64,000 bases of DNA from Macrotrachela quadricornifera (GCA_022393335.1 JAJEKB010000592.1:250019-314018); one strand, 5' to 3'. Shown: positions 51,301 through 63,978, counted from the first letter of the stretch. Program-made: numbers and translations. Notes: generated by a model from the sequence alone, not told the origin.

Positions 51301-53933
51301 TAAGGTCTAAAGATATATACATCTATTAATCAATGTTTAAATCTATATGTAGAAATGTAGATATAATAGATAGTTCTTTGATGAGAAGGTCAAAAAATAG
51401 ACATGTCATGCTAGACATAAATGCGTGTTTAAAAATAAAAAGATATTTATTTTTTTCTACTTATTGTTATTCTGATGATTAATATATATAAAGTGAAAAT
51501 TATTATTTTCTTATTTCTCTATACATGCATCATTTTAACGTATATCTTGATTTTATCACGGGACATATTTTAATAATATTAAAGAATTTTCTAAACAAAA
51601 AATTTCTTTTCTTATCGTGTATCACATGAAAATTCTATAGAGATTTCAATGAAAGTTTGTTAGGTTTCTTTTTTTTTGATTATATAACACATCTATTTGT
51701 ACTTTGAATATAGATATTTTTTTGTTCTTTCTCTGACAGATGTTTATAGACTATTGACCTCCGTCATGAATTATTATCTCGATTAGATAAGATAAAAAAT
51801 AAATTCGTCATAATTTCATCTAAGAGAAAACAGGTTATTATGTAACCTTATAAGAAAAATAAAAATAAAAATCATATTTACTTGCATATCTTCATTAAAA
51901 TAATCTTTAAAATTAAGTAAATCATATATAATAGCACTTGTTATTCCATATAAAACATTAGCAGAAACAGTAACATCAATATTATTTAAATTAAATGGCA
52001 TTCTTATACCTTTATGTGCAAAATTTCTAACTTCAGTTATATTTTGTGCCCATGTTGTTGCTAAAATAGCATTTGGATTATCTCGTATAAAATCTCTTAA
52101 CCAAAAATATGTTCTTGGATCAATTGTATTTTGATCTAAATATGGACTTGATGGTCTATATGAATATCGTAATGTTAAATCAATTAATTTTTTCATATTA
52201 GAATTTGTTTGTACCCAACGTGTATAAATTGATGGATATATATTTTCTAATAATTTTAATTGTACACCTAAACCAATATTTAAATATGTATCATCAAAAT
52301 CTGGTGGAATTTGAAAAACATCTTTAAATGTTGAACTACTTTCACGTAATTTATCAATTAATTCTGCAATATTTTTTATTCCAAGAATTTTTAATATATC
52401 TTCAATAATAAGAAGATTTTTATCTAAATCAATAATTAAATAACGTAAATTATCTGGTGTTGATTCCCATGTATTTGTTGTTTGATTATATGTTTGTGAC
52501 CAAAATGTCATTAATGGTACAGATAATTCATTTTGATTATAATCATGAAATGTTTCAATTGCATCAATAGCTAATGATAAATGTTCTGTATCAATTACTT
52601 TTGGAGCTTGACCATACATATTTGCATCTAATAATACAGCTGTTATCCAACTATAGAAATAAAACATTTTATTTTTTTTTTTTTTGAAGATTCAAAATTA
52701 ATATAAACATACCCAGTAGCGAACATATTATTATCAAAAACATAAATGTATTTATTTGTACGTAAATCAGCTTGAAATGGATTACCAAAAAAATCTAAAC
52801 GAATTTCTGAACGATAAAGACCTAACTTTTTTTCCCAACGTGGAAATTCAAAATCAACTGGTTTTAATACCTAATAAGAACAAAAAAAAAACATAAATTA
52901 AAATAAAATTCTTATTTACTTGTTCATCACTAATTAATTTAATTAATTTTTTCATAACTTGTTCAATTGGTTGATCTGCATTTGTATAATAAATACAAAT
53001 ACAAAAAAATAAATAAAATATTTTATATAATAATATCATTTTAAATCCAAATATATGTGTATATGTGTTTTTTTATTATTTCGTTCTTACGTTTTTATAC
53101 TCACATATCTAATGTTATCTAATTGTTTATATAATTGACTCATCAAATTTTCTTTTTTTTTGTTTTATTATTTTAGCAACCAATTGATATTCAAGAACCA
53201 TTATCAACATTATCTGGAAAAGAAATCCATGTTGAAACACGTATACTTATACGTATTGATTTTCCAATGAAAATTTTATGTGTAAGATGTGATCCAAAAC
53301 GAACACTTTTACAAATTTTACAACCGATTGTTGATAAACTAAAATTATCTATTGGACAATTTGTTTTTTATGTTGTAGGGAATAAATAACATAAATAATT
53401 ATTCTTTTTGAAGAATTTTTTGTTTGTAGAATGATTCATTGATACCACTTAATTTAAATGATATAGTTGGAAATTATGATAATCAACGAATTTTTACATT
53501 AACTAAAACAGCTTCAGGTGTAGGTAAGTTAAGAAAATTTATTAAAATAAAAAAAGAAATATTATTAAATTATTTTAATGTTTTTCTTTTTTAAAAAAAA
53601 AAAAAGATATGTCAAGTAGGCAAAAATTAAAAGCAACAAATGATATATTTGAAATGATATCAGAAAATGATGAAGATATTAAATTTGATGAATGTGGAAT
53701 TTTAAAACCAGTTACATTATCAAAATCAACTATTGTGGTTGTATGTATATTAATTTTTATTTTAAATATTTTATTTTAATTTTATAGTCAAATGATGATT
53801 ATCCTCATTCACCAACACCTGAAACATCAGCAATATGCGATAGTGATCGTATGTTTTTTTTTTGGTAAAAATTAATTACTAATAAAATATATGTTTTTTT
53901 TTTATAGAAATTTATTGTGGTCCTAAACGGTGA
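35497..53933 (+). CDS. RGS14: RGS12/14-type (loco-like) regulator of G-protein signalling with alternative first exons
   Basis: Regulator that should accelerate GTP hydrolysis on Galpha(i/o) and bind Ras-like GTPases. Shared core exons: 47769-48059, 48120-48440, 48528-48591, 48664-48690, 49827-50176, 50234-50425, 53177-53374, 53430 onward and a last exon ending TGA at 53931-53933. The RGS domain (47900-48340) has [37 protein letters not shown] and [17 protein letters not shown]. After a basic linker and a Ser-rich stretch come RBD1 ([19 protein letters not shown]) and RBD2 ([18 protein letters not shown]), then a weak GoLoco. No PDZ or PTB domain is seen, so it is RGS14-like in layout. Seven ATG exons between 35497 and 47667 each fit the acceptor at 47768 in phase 0. 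Drosophila loco is also known for alternative 5' exons. Confidence 0.85.
36110..36480 (+). promoter_or_regulatory. candidate promoter of RGS first exon 2
   Basis: Locally higher G+C than its flanks, with a (TC)n run at about 36280-36305, ending about 130 bp before the ATG at 36616. No core promoter motif can be named; the call rests on composition and position. Confidence 0.3.
36616..36843 (+). CDS. RGS gene alternative first exon 2
   Basis: 228 nt, 76 codons, starting [20 protein letters not shown] and ending GDIQIKQ at a GTAGAA donor in phase 0. Rich in Ser/Thr/Pro with a Thr run. A (TC)n and GC-richer stretch lies upstream at about 36110-36480. The next phase-0 exon is at 37931. Confidence 0.6.
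37931..38017 (+). CDS. RGS gene internal 5' exon (optional)
   Basis: 87 nt bounded by TTTATTTTAG and GTAAAA, phase 0 on both sides: [20 protein letters not shown] then KRDISRSHE. It is basic. Its acceptor means it is probably an internal exon used by the isoforms starting at 35497 or 36616, not a first exon, though it contains an early ATG. Confidence 0.55.
39255..39300. repeat. compound microsatellite (CAT)n(TGT)n
   Basis: About eight CAT units run directly into TGT and TCG units. It lies in the 5' intronic part of the RGS gene. Confidence 0.85.
39490..39870 (+). promoter_or_regulatory. candidate promoter/5'UTR of RGS first exon 3
   Basis: CpG-rich block (gacggacggtcgttcg, gtcgttgtcgtcg, gacgcgccaggcgcagc) with purine-rich tracts. 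It is open in several frames on both strands, which is expected of GC-rich DNA in an AT genome, and none of these frames looks like a protein. Confidence 0.35.
40165..40419 (+). CDS. RGS gene alternative first exon 3
   Basis: 255 nt, 85 codons, from [20 protein letters not shown] to TSFTTSTL, ending in phase 0 at GTATGT. Ser/Thr-rich first half; second half has HQRRTSIV (R60-S63), HQRRNSQL (R70-S73) and RKTS, three basophilic-kinase (PKA-like) sites. A GC-rich block precedes it at about 39490-39870. Confidence 0.65.
41240..41845 (-). mobile_element. hAT-family transposon remnant
   Basis: A minus-strand frame (41753-41493) encodes the hAT C-terminal dimerisation region: [20 protein letters not shown], then [20 protein letters not shown]. 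An in-frame TAG after KKIAQQ is followed by [18 protein letters not shown], the usual hAT tail, so the stop looks premature. The plus strand ends cccccggctacgtccctg at 41845, the reverse of the common hAT terminus CAGGGACGTAGCC. Only about 90 bp separates that end from the dimerisation region, so most of the transposase is deleted. The other end was not found. It lies in the RGS gene's 5' intronic region. Confidence 0.75.
43130..43560 (+). promoter_or_regulatory. candidate promoter of RGS first exon 4
   Basis: CpG-rich (gcgaacgcgcgcgagaatcg, gcatgcgtcagcgcgcaac), ending about 150 bp before the ATG at 43706, flanked by very AT-rich DNA. Confidence 0.35.
43706..43810 (+). CDS. RGS gene alternative first exon 4
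   Basis: 105 nt, 35 codons, [20 protein letters not shown] through PLPSHAAQ, ending in phase 0 at GTTTGA, the weakest donor of the set. A CpG-rich block lies upstream at about 43130-43560. Confidence 0.5.
44440..44601 (+). CDS. RGS gene alternative first exon 5
   Basis: 162 nt, 54 codons, [18 protein letters not shown] through [13 protein letters not shown], ending in phase 0 at GTATTA. The second half is strongly basic ([17 protein letters not shown]), which could favour membrane or nuclear targeting. Confidence 0.5.
45390..45700 (+). promoter_or_regulatory. candidate promoter of RGS first exon 6
   Basis: CpG-rich (ccatgcgcgctaccatgcg, cttgcgcgcactgacgcgatg, agcgtcgcgtgcc) with a GA-rich tract, ending about 130 bp before the ATG at 45832. 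Confidence 0.35.
45832..45978 (+). CDS. RGS gene alternative first exon 6
   Basis: 147 nt, 49 codons, [16 protein letters not shown], a run of His, [18 protein letters not shown] and KFPNTL, ending in phase 0 at GTATGT. It contains an RRQS PKA-like site (R35-S38). A CpG-rich, GA-rich block precedes it at about 45390-45700. Confidence 0.6.
47334..47359. repeat. (GAA)n microsatellite
   Basis: Eight or so GAA units upstream of RGS first exon 7. Similar GAA tracts occur at about 35293-35320 and 45528-45556, ahead of other RGS first exons. Confidence 0.85.
47611..47667 (+). CDS. RGS gene alternative first exon 7 (proximal)
   Basis: 57 nt, 19 codons, [19 protein letters not shown], ending in phase 0 at GTATAA, 101 bp before the common acceptor at 47767-47768. 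It is the nearest start and perhaps the default one. A (GAA)n tract is upstream at 47334-47359. Confidence 0.6.
49566..49661 (+). CDS. RGS gene alternative exon with in-frame stop (short isoform)
   Basis: A 96-nt exon bounded by TTGCAG and GTAGAT. Entered from exon 48664-48690 (phase 1), it reads [16 protein letters not shown] and stops at TAG 49613-49615, giving an RGS protein without RBDs or GoLoco. The main isoform skips it and joins 48690 to 49827. In another frame (phase 0) the whole exon is open. A tiny candidate exon at 48785-48803 may alter the entry phase. Confidence 0.5.
50461..53039 (-). CDS. nested secreted orphan protein, 630 residues
   Basis: Complete gene on the opposite strand inside one RGS intron (50426-53176). 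Four exons: 53039-52920, 52870-52713, 52650-51882 and 51306-50461; all joins keep frame. The protein starts with a clear signal peptide ([21 protein letters not shown]), has no later membrane helix and carries about nine N-glycosylation sequons (for example YNQT, QNIT, INDT, LNGT, INET, FNVS), so it is probably secreted or lysosomal. Notable stretches are [67 protein letters not shown] and [20 protein letters not shown]. The helical, aromatic-rich pattern might suit an (alpha/alpha) toroid as in some glycosidases, but no catalytic motif is recognised. Family unknown. Intron 3 is about 575 bp. Confidence 0.8.
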
Positions 53934-55220
53934 TTTATCTTGTTGGTTTAATATTTTTGATGATTATTGAATTTAACACTACCCGGTGTTAGTTTATTTA
54001 TATTATCGATGATTAAAAACCAAAATAAATCTTTGATGTACGAAGAATACTTGTCAAAATGGCATGGCAAATTGTTTCCAATTTGATTTTCCTTAAAAAA
54101 AAATCAATTCCTATCCTACACAATCAATGGTGCTATCTTGTGTATCCGTGGTGGTGTCATTGTCTTTGCGCTTGTGTTCATATCATCAAAGAATTTCCTT
54201 TTCTTTTGTCACTTTTACTGTGTTTTTCTTTTTGTTGTCATATCCATTTCTTTGGTACAAAAAAAAGATTTTTTCTTTTTTCTTTTTGTTCATCTTGTTT
54301 ATTATCTGTATGTCAATATTTTTCCAGATTTGACATTGTGTCAGTGAGTGTGGAAGTGATTACGTGTGCATGTGTGTGTGTGTGTGTGCGTATGACAAAA
54401 ATTGAACAGTACAAATTAAATCAGAAAACAAATATATATACATAATTACATTTGTAAATAATTTTCTATTCAAATTGTTATTAGAATTTTATAGGAATAG
54501 ATCTTTCAACATGTATTGTTGAAAATAATGTTGAAGGATTTTGAGTACAGATTATAAACATATTTAAATATTTTATAACGAATATATTGAGTTTATGCAA
54601 ATAAATATAATTTATCAGAAAAAAAAATGAAAACTATTGTTATAAATAAGTAACTATCAATATCTTCTAACAGAAAGGATTTTATCTGTTACTATTTTGA
54701 TTTATAATATTTCACTGCAAATGTTTCTTCATTTCTTAAGTTAATAAGAATTCTTTTATTTTGTATTAATGAAATTGTCAGAATCGAATAATAGCTTTTA
54801 TGCTTCATTAAAAAATGACTAACATTTTTACTATCGAATTAGTTCGTTTTTTATTCAGTTTATCTAATTCATCACAAAACATTTCTTAAAAGCGATTTTT
54901 ATTATTTATTTAAAAGAAAAACGAAAAACATCTAAACAGAGTTTATCCATTGCAAGCAGACAGAATAGCCGATAATGTTATGCATATATATATATATAAT
55001 AAAGAGATAATAACGAACAAAAAAAAAAACAAAAAGATAAATGCCTATTAAAAAAATGGATATGCATTGCTATATAAATTATTTTATTTATATATATACA
55101 TGTCACTGTTACAAGTCTACATTGATCAATTTTATAGTAACAATGTATTATCATTCAATTTGCGGTATTTTTTTTGATTTAAATAATTAACAAAACAAAA
55201 ATAAAAATGACGAAAAAGAT
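53934..55220. other. intergenic between RGS gene and PTPN1 (convergent)
   Basis: About 1.3 kb holding the 3' regions of both genes. A 128-codon frame at 54059-54445 is Phe/Leu/Cys-rich low-complexity and unlikely to be coding. A (TG)n run lies at about 54370-54390. Confidence 0.4.
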
Positions 55221-57265
55221 TCAATGATTATGATCATTATTCGAAGCATATTTAAATAATAATAATGATCCAGTAAATAAAGTTAATATACCAATAAATA
55301 AAGGACGACGATATTTTGTCGTTAATAGATAAAATAATGATGTTTTATTATTATTTCCTAATATAGAAGAAGATTGTCGTTGTAATTTTGTTTTTATTTC
55401 ATTAACTTTATTTTCAATAGCTTCATTACGTATTAAACGTTCTTGACGAAGACGTATAGATGTTTCCACATCATGTCTATAGTATACAAAAAACAAAACA
55501 AAAGAAAGAAATCTTTTTCTTTTTTTAATTAATTTTAAAAAAAAAATTCATACGGTGTAGTTATTATTGGTGATGATAATGATGGAGAACGATGTTTTAA
55601 ATCTTCAGTTGATAATTTTAATCCCGATAATGATAATAAACGATGTGCTGTTTTAGGTGATGGTTGATAATTACTTGCATTTGAATCAACTCTTTTCATT
55701 AATTCACAATTAATATCTTCTAATGTTTCACTTAAACGACTATTTGGCATTATATTATCTTGTCTTCCACATATTTTAGGATATTTTTTTGAATTAAAAT
55801 TTTTTTCATTATCATCATTTTCACTTTCACTATCACTTGATAGTTCAAAATCACAAGTGTTAAATGGTTGTTCACTTTGTTCAATTTGATTAAGAATTTT
55901 CATACCAGCAATAATAGCAATATAGGAAAACCTTTTTTTTTTGTTTTAAATATATTTTATTAATTACCTAAAAAAAAGAGAATCAACTACCTTAATTGTT
56001 CAGCTGTTTGAATAAGTCCTTGTCGTTGTGTTCGAATATGAGCAAGAATGTCAATTAATGATACATCACCGGAATTTTGTGTATGAGCAAGCTAAATAAG
56101 AAATATTTATTTTATTTTTAGTTTTATTTTATTTTACTATTTTTAATATTGAATCAACAAGTACAAATGTACCAGATCGACCAATACCTAAAGATAATTA
56201 AAAGAAATTTTGTTATTTTATGGATAGAAAGAAAAAAAAAATGATTTTACCAGCACTACAATGAAGAATAGGTGGACCATAACAAGAATCAAATGCACCA
56301 CAATGACGAACATCACAAAGTAATTGTAAAAATGGTTCTGGAGTATGTGGAGCACCATGATCAGGCCAATCAAAATCTGACCAATGAATTAATGGACGAG
56401 ATTCACCGGTCTTAAATAAAATTTTTGTTTTATTAAAATAAAAACAAAAACAAAGAATTCTTTTCTATTTATTTACTAAAATATTTATTAATTCAAATTT
56501 TCTTTGAGTATAATGTCGATATTGTCTTTCTGATACAAATGTTACTTTTAAATCTACATCATTAAATACAAGTTCAGATTCATTTTGATAGTCTGGATAA
56601 TATAACCAACATTTACTCTTAAAAAAAAAAAACAAATATAGAAAATCGAAATTTGAGTGAAATGTCAAGTCAAATTTTTTGATAATTCTATATTAGTAAA
56701 TGTTTAAATGATATAATACTTACAGTTCCTTTTTCTATCAAATGAGTTAACATAATAATCACACGGGTATTTTGTTCCCAAACCATTTGCCAAAAATGAC
56801 TTGATGTTGTCTTAAGTGGTCCCTAATTTGTTTTATTTTTTTTTTTATAAAAATATATAATAACGAAATAAATCAATAAGAAATTTACTTGTGTAAGAAT
56901 ATATTTTCGATTAGCAGCAGGTACTTGAACATAATTTGCATTAATATAATCATTTGAACCACGCATTAAACGTACACGTGTATCATCATCTAATAAAATG
57001 AAATATATATGTTCCTTTTTTTTTTAAATAAAAATTTTTACAAGGTAAAACATCACGAAATCGATTCAATTCTTGATTAATAGCTAATAATGCCGTATCA
57101 TTTTTTTTATTTAATAGTTTAATATTATGATCATTTGCAAGTTTCTAGACAAAAAAAAAATAAATAAATAAAAATTTCTTAAAATAAAATTAAACTAACA
57201 TGAAATATTCTATACCATCCACGTTCTTGTTCAATTTTCGAAAATTCTTCTTCAATATGTGACAT
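55221..57265 (-). CDS. PTPN1: PTPN1/PTPN2-type tyrosine phosphatase (PTP1B-like), ER tail-anchored
   Basis: Non-receptor protein tyrosine phosphatase that in animals dephosphorylates insulin and cytokine receptors and JAKs. About eleven short exons. It starts [20 protein letters not shown], close to human [20 protein letters not shown]. In order: NRFRD pTyr-loop region, [37 protein letters not shown] loop DWPDHGAP, signature HCSAG/IGRSGT with catalytic Cys and Arg (split by an intron), and [17 protein letters not shown]-loop. A Ser/Asp/Glu-rich linker follows. The C-terminus has a single hydrophobic anchor, [19 protein letters not shown], as in PTP1B. All catalytic residues are present. The ATG is 148 bp after the TTC5 stop, with an acceptor-like AG 24 nt before it. 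Confidence 0.92.
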
Positions 57266-57413
57266 TATTATTTTTTTTTTTTTAATATCTAGAATTAAAA
57301 ATTCTTTATTTTATTGAATTCTTTAAAAGAATGGACGGAATTAAAGAAAATACTACCACACAGACACACGAAAGAACAAAATGTGAATAAAAGAAAAAAA
57401 GATGAGATTCAAT

Positions 57414-60400
57414 TTAAAATTTAACTTTAAGCGAAATAGCTGGTGGTGCATAAGTATTCATTGGCCAATCTTTTCCATTTATTTTTAAATTTTTTGGTGA
57501 ATCAACACGTAACGATGGAATAGAAAATTTCTAAAAAACAAAAAGTAATAAATTTTTATTTTTTTTTTTATTTCATTTTTCAAACCTCTTTTCGCCATTC
57601 AATATTCATTAAACGATAAACTGGTTTTGGAATTTCAATAATATCACCAAGTGATACTGATGTCGATATATCAACATAATAAACAGTAACAAGTACACAA
57701 CGTTCTTCAGTATCAGCTAATATAAACATTCTATATTAATAAAAAAAATAAATATTTTTTTTTGTTTAATAAAAAAAAAACAGGTTAATACAATTTAACG
57801 TCTTGTACACCAAGGCTAGCAACAACTGTACCACGATATGTTACATTTTCATTTTCTCCTGAACGAAGAAATTCAAGTAATGCTACATTATTATTTAATG
57901 GTGAAGTTTCATTTAATACTGAAATTAATGTTTTAAATTTTTTTGGTTTAATTCGACCCTTAAAAAATAAATTTATCTTTTTTTTTTTGAAATTAAATAA
58001 ACATACTTTGCATGCAATCAGATCTGTTATTGTACGTAAATAACTAAGTAACTGATCTTGATTATTTCGTGCATCTTCATTTTCTGGATCAAGTTCAAGC
58101 GCACGTTCATAAGAAGCAAGAGCTTCAGCATAATCTTCATGATATTGAAGTGCCTTTATTTAAAGAAAATTAAAAAAAAAATACATTGAATTCTTTTCCA
58201 AAACATATACTGTGAAAGACTATAAAAGCTGTACGATTAGTTTTTTTTACATATTCTAATAATTTTTCTTATATTCAAAATGTGCAATTTACATGAAAGT
58301 GTCACTTTCTATCATATAAAAAATATTTCCAGGAGTCTTTTAATTCATTATATTTTTAAAAAAAATTCATATTCCATAATTTTGTCAAACTGAGATATAT
58401 ACAAGGTATCCAGAAAGTCATCAGAGATAAAAAAAAAAATTTTGAATGTTCTCATCATTTATCCATTTGTTTTTTTTCTGAAGAAAGATTTCATTTATAA
58501 ATATGGAACCAGCAAATTTTTCTTCAATATATCACTAGTTAGCAATAAAGACGATTTATTTATCGTAAAAAGTAACGTTGTTATTATGATTTTGTGCTGA
58601 AAACTAAAGTAAAACTTTTTTTCATAATTTTCAATGTTTCTCAAAATACGGTTTTGGACACAAAAAACAAGATTTTCTCTCTTTTTTTCCGAAATATTTG
58701 GGTCGATCGGGCTGAAAATGTTTTTTATAATTGCTTCGACCAAATTGAGGTGCGTGCTTTTTGTTTTTCTTTGAAATCTTGTTTCTATAAAATTTGGCAA
58801 GTTTTACAAAATTCGTAACATCCTAAAATCTAATGATTTTAACAAGATCTTCGGTATTTTGCTTCTCCTGAAGTATACCACTTTAGATCATTTTCTAAGT
58901 TTAATCAGTATCCTACTTCTCTTTTTCTTTTCAAACATACAATAAATACATTAATACACATACATATATATATTCTACAGTATCAGACTATAATTACGAG
59001 CAACATACATTTGCGCGCAGCCTACTTATATATTGAAAAGTTTACTGATTTCACATCCACAGATGAACTATCTCTTCATGAGTAAAAACTTCTACATTCA
59101 CAAAAAAAAATTTAGCTCATTTAATTGAAAAGTAGTGAATATATTCAAATTTTCTTTCTCTAGTGACTCTTCAGGCATCTTATCTACAGAACGCAAAGAT
59201 TTTCCAACATTTTCAGTATGATGAGAAATGACGCCTGAGTATAAGAAAAACCATTAGAATAATTAAAAAAAAAATTTCATTATACAACTTTTATAGAGCA
59301 TCTTTTGAAAAAGAATTTAAGTTCTTATTATTTAGCTAACTCGAGATATATGTGAAATAAAAAATGTAACAACATTATGAACATGTTTTAGTAAAAAGAA
59401 AGAATTTTATAATATACTTGTTACACTTTAAAATTACGTTTGATGTTCAATATGAATATATCAATAGACTCAATATGTTTTCACCTTTCTCACTATACAT
59501 AATAGATTAATAAATAAAATAAGTATATGAATCAAACCAAAGGGGAAAAATTCACTTGGCTTCTGATAAATGTATCTTTTAAATTTCCATTTATAATTCA
59601 ACAGAAATGCATGTATTCGATCAAGTATGAAATCATCTCTTCGATGAACACTACAAAACTGCAGTATCACCGATAAAAAAAACTCATACATAATTATGAT
59701 TTTCAATTAAAGAAAAAGACTGATCTTATGTCTAAGAATATATTTCTTTCATTCTATTTGGTAATCTGGCAAATAGCTTGAAGCTGCTTCATTCATTATT
59801 AAATCGATCAAAAAATGATGGATATTTCTAAAGTTATTCTTCTATCTTTAATAACTAAAAAGACATTTCTTACCACGCCTCGACTATAATGTAGATCACC
59901 ATCGTTTTCTGATGCTGGATCTTTGAGCTATTCAACAAAAAAAAAAGAGTTTAATGATATTCTACATCAATGCAAAAATTTACCGCGAGATTATAAGCAC
60001 TAAATGCTTGTTTTAAATTTTTTGGATGATTTTCAACCATAAAATAATAACATACATAAGAATTTGCAAGTGTATCTTTCAAAAAAAAAAAACTAATTAA
60101 TAGATAATATTAATTTAAAACTAAACTTACACCATGATGCTCCATCTTTAACATCAAGTTCAACAGCTTGCTTAGCATATTGAATACTTTCTTCAATCAT
60201 TCGATTTCTTTCTGTACGATCTGTTACTTTTGATGCTAATTGTCGTGTAATAATTGATAAATTTCTTAGAACTAATCGATTTTTTTCCTAATAAAAACAA
60301 AAGTATTTTATTCTTTCAAAAGAACCAAAAATGTGTTTTTGTTGAACTTTGCTATTTGCATTTTTAAAACAATTTGCAGCCATTTCAAATTCATTATTTT

Positions 60401-62295
60401 TTGCATAACTTTCTCCAAGTTCATTTAATGTTAAGACATTTGATGGTTGAAGAAGTGCTGCTTTACTTAAATAATCTGTTGCACGTTTATCATATTCAGG
60501 AAATATATTAAATGCATGACCTTTCCAATATGAAAATAACGCACGTTGACATGGATCACGAATTTGTTCTATTAAAAATAATGTTAAGAAAAACAAATTT
60601 TGAAAACGTTAAAAAACAATTTACCTTCAATTTCATTATAATTTGAAAGAATTTGATCAAGTCGTGTTCGAATTAATTTATAACGATTTTTTGATGATTC
60701 AACATTTTTTAAATTTGGTTTAAATAATTCATCACGATATTGATATAGATTTTCAATATCAGTCTAAAGAAAATACTTTTATCATAAATAAACCTACTGC
60801 TTCGGATCATTGCTCATCTTTATTAGTTTTTTTCTCTTTTTTTTCCACGCCAAACACTCTCAATGAATAGAAAGTGATTGATGTAAGGGTGACACAATTA
60901 ATACATATATATGTATATATAATAAAAAGAAAAGCAAAAAAAAATGTTTGTTTTACTGCTTACTATGAATCAGTAATGTATGTAAGTTAAGGATTGGTAA
61001 ATTAAAGGTAATAAAAATATTTACAGAAAATAAATACAATTTGATAGAATTGATTGTAATGTTTATTAAACATAATTTTACAATGTATGTGTGATTGATG
61101 TAGTTTAAATTCAGATGTGAGTTTTGTCTGAAGCATTTTCGAATAGGATAATTACTCGAGATATAAAAAGTTAATTTCACTAGTTAATTAATAATCGATT
61201 GATAGAAACTGGATGTACTCTTTATATTAAATTACTATTTATAAGAAGAAAATATGTCAAGAAACAAATATATTTTATATTGCCTAATTAATCTTACTTT
61301 TGATTCATGGAAAGATGAGTAATCTAGAAACATTTATACTTCTTATTCCATTTACTCATATCATAATTTCTATTTACCAATAGGAGAACAAGAATATAGA
61401 TCGCATTAATCATAATGCTATGGTTCTTTTTATATAATTATTCTTGACAGATTCTTTGTATTCAATTATCCTTTACATAGATGATATTAGAAAATACCAA
61501 TGAAAGGTTAGTATAATTAAAGAAATAACATATTATTAAATATCAAATGGACCAATGTTGTACATAGATTGTTACATTTTTCAAGTAATTATTATTTTTA
61601 AGTTGATCTTGAAAAAAAAATGCTTTTGTTTTTGTATTTTCTATGATCGAGTGTTATTCAAAGATACTGAAAGCATATCTATAATGAGGAAAAAAGAAAA
61701 AAATTTAGCTACTTTACACTCTAGGTGGTAGTATTTTTTTGTCAGTGAATATTTTATTCATGAGAGTTATGGTTTAATACATTAAAGTATTTTTCCATTT
61801 TACTTAAAAGAACTAAAAAAAGATTTTTTTTTTCTGATAAATTTCAAATTAAAATTTTATATCATTATGACCTTCAATTAATATATTATATTCTTTTAGA
61901 TATAATAAACAATAATAATATAAAAAAGTACTTGGAAATAATATAATTGTTTATAATTGCAATTTATTCGCTTAATATAAAATAAATTGTATATGTTATA
62001 TTTGTATGTATAGCACATACATCTATATAAATCGATGACTCATTCATCCGATATAGAGAATACTTCACTATGGCAACTGACTGTCTGTTAAATATTAAAC
62101 TATTTTTACACGAATATTCATCTATTTAATTGATTTAGTCTATTTTTGAGTACAAATCTATAAAAAATAGATTTTCTTACCTTAAAAGCAGAAACAGTCT
62201 TAGCTTCTTCTGCCTAAAATAAATACATTATAATTATAATCTTTGAAATAAGATCTCACCGTTCTTAATTGTACTTCATCAACTAAATCAGTCAT
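57414..62295 (-). CDS. TTC5: TTC5/STRAP tetratricopeptide protein with C-terminal OB domain
   Basis: Stress-responsive p300 cofactor, also known in humans for recognising nascent tubulin during autoregulated tubulin mRNA decay. About eleven exons. Start MTDLVDEVQLRT, then NLYQYRDELF as in human LYSFRDCYF. TPR repeats: RALFSYWKGHAFNIFPEYD, ALLQPSNVLTLNELGESYAK, LVLRNLSIITRQL, AKQAVELDVKDGASWY, NSYVCYYFMVENHPKNLKQA, DGDLHYSRG and EDYAEALASYERALELDPEN, then LIACKGRIKPKK. The OB domain includes CVLVTVYYVDISTSVSLGD and IPSLRVDSPKNLKINGK, matching human SVRVETPLLLVVNGK. Two long introns (about 58155-59870 and 60765-62180) contain no recognised gene. The ATG lies 12 nt after a TTTTAG acceptor-like site. 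Confidence 0.9.
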
Positions 62296-62931
62296 TATAA
62301 ATTCTTCTAAAAGAAAAACATTATTCGTTTTTTTTTTTTCTTATAAATATTCATTTGTGTATACTCAACATCCAATGACTTATACTTTTTATTTGTCTCG
62401 TTTTTTACTTCTGTTTTACACATAATAAAAAAAAAAGAAAAAGAAAAAGAAACGGTTCAAACAACAGAGAACAAAAAGAAAAGAAAAGAAAAGATAGAAT
62501 ATCATTCATATGGATATGTAAATTAAAAGAACAAAAAAAAGAAAACGTCAAATGTTCACTGAAAAACAATTGCATGTTTAAATAAGAATAAATGTATATA
62601 TATATATATAGAGTTATGAACCTGTCCTGTATGTTTTAAAAATAAAAAAAAAAGAAAGGTTAAATTATATACAAATAAACTCCATTAAAACCGTTGTTTT
62701 TAAAATTTTTTCCAACAAAAAATAGTAATACTTTTCTTTAGCCATTTAAACATATGAGAAAAACATGTATATATATATATATATGGTATATTTTTTCATA
62801 AAAAGACACGAACAACAAGCAAAAAAAATACAACAGCAACTCATACATACACACGCACACACATATAAAGAGATGCAGAAAAGAAAAAAAATGAAACTAA
62901 TGTTGTTGATACGATCTGATAAAAATTTTTT
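62296..62931. other. spacer between RAB2 and TTC5
   Basis: About 640 bp of A/T-rich DNA with TATATA and AAAAG tracts, same-strand genes on both sides. No gene seen. Confidence 0.4.

Positions 62932-63978
<1,047 letters not shown>

Noticed and set aside
54059..54445. 128-codon plus-strand frame after the RGS stop
   Set aside because: Phe/Leu/Cys-rich with overlapping open frames and no homologous feel; more likely 3' flanking sequence.
58370..58820. Antisense frames of 74-101 codons and a ggtatccagaaagtcatcag word resembling mariner ends in a TTC5 intron
   Set aside because: No transposase motif and no matching inverted end nearby.
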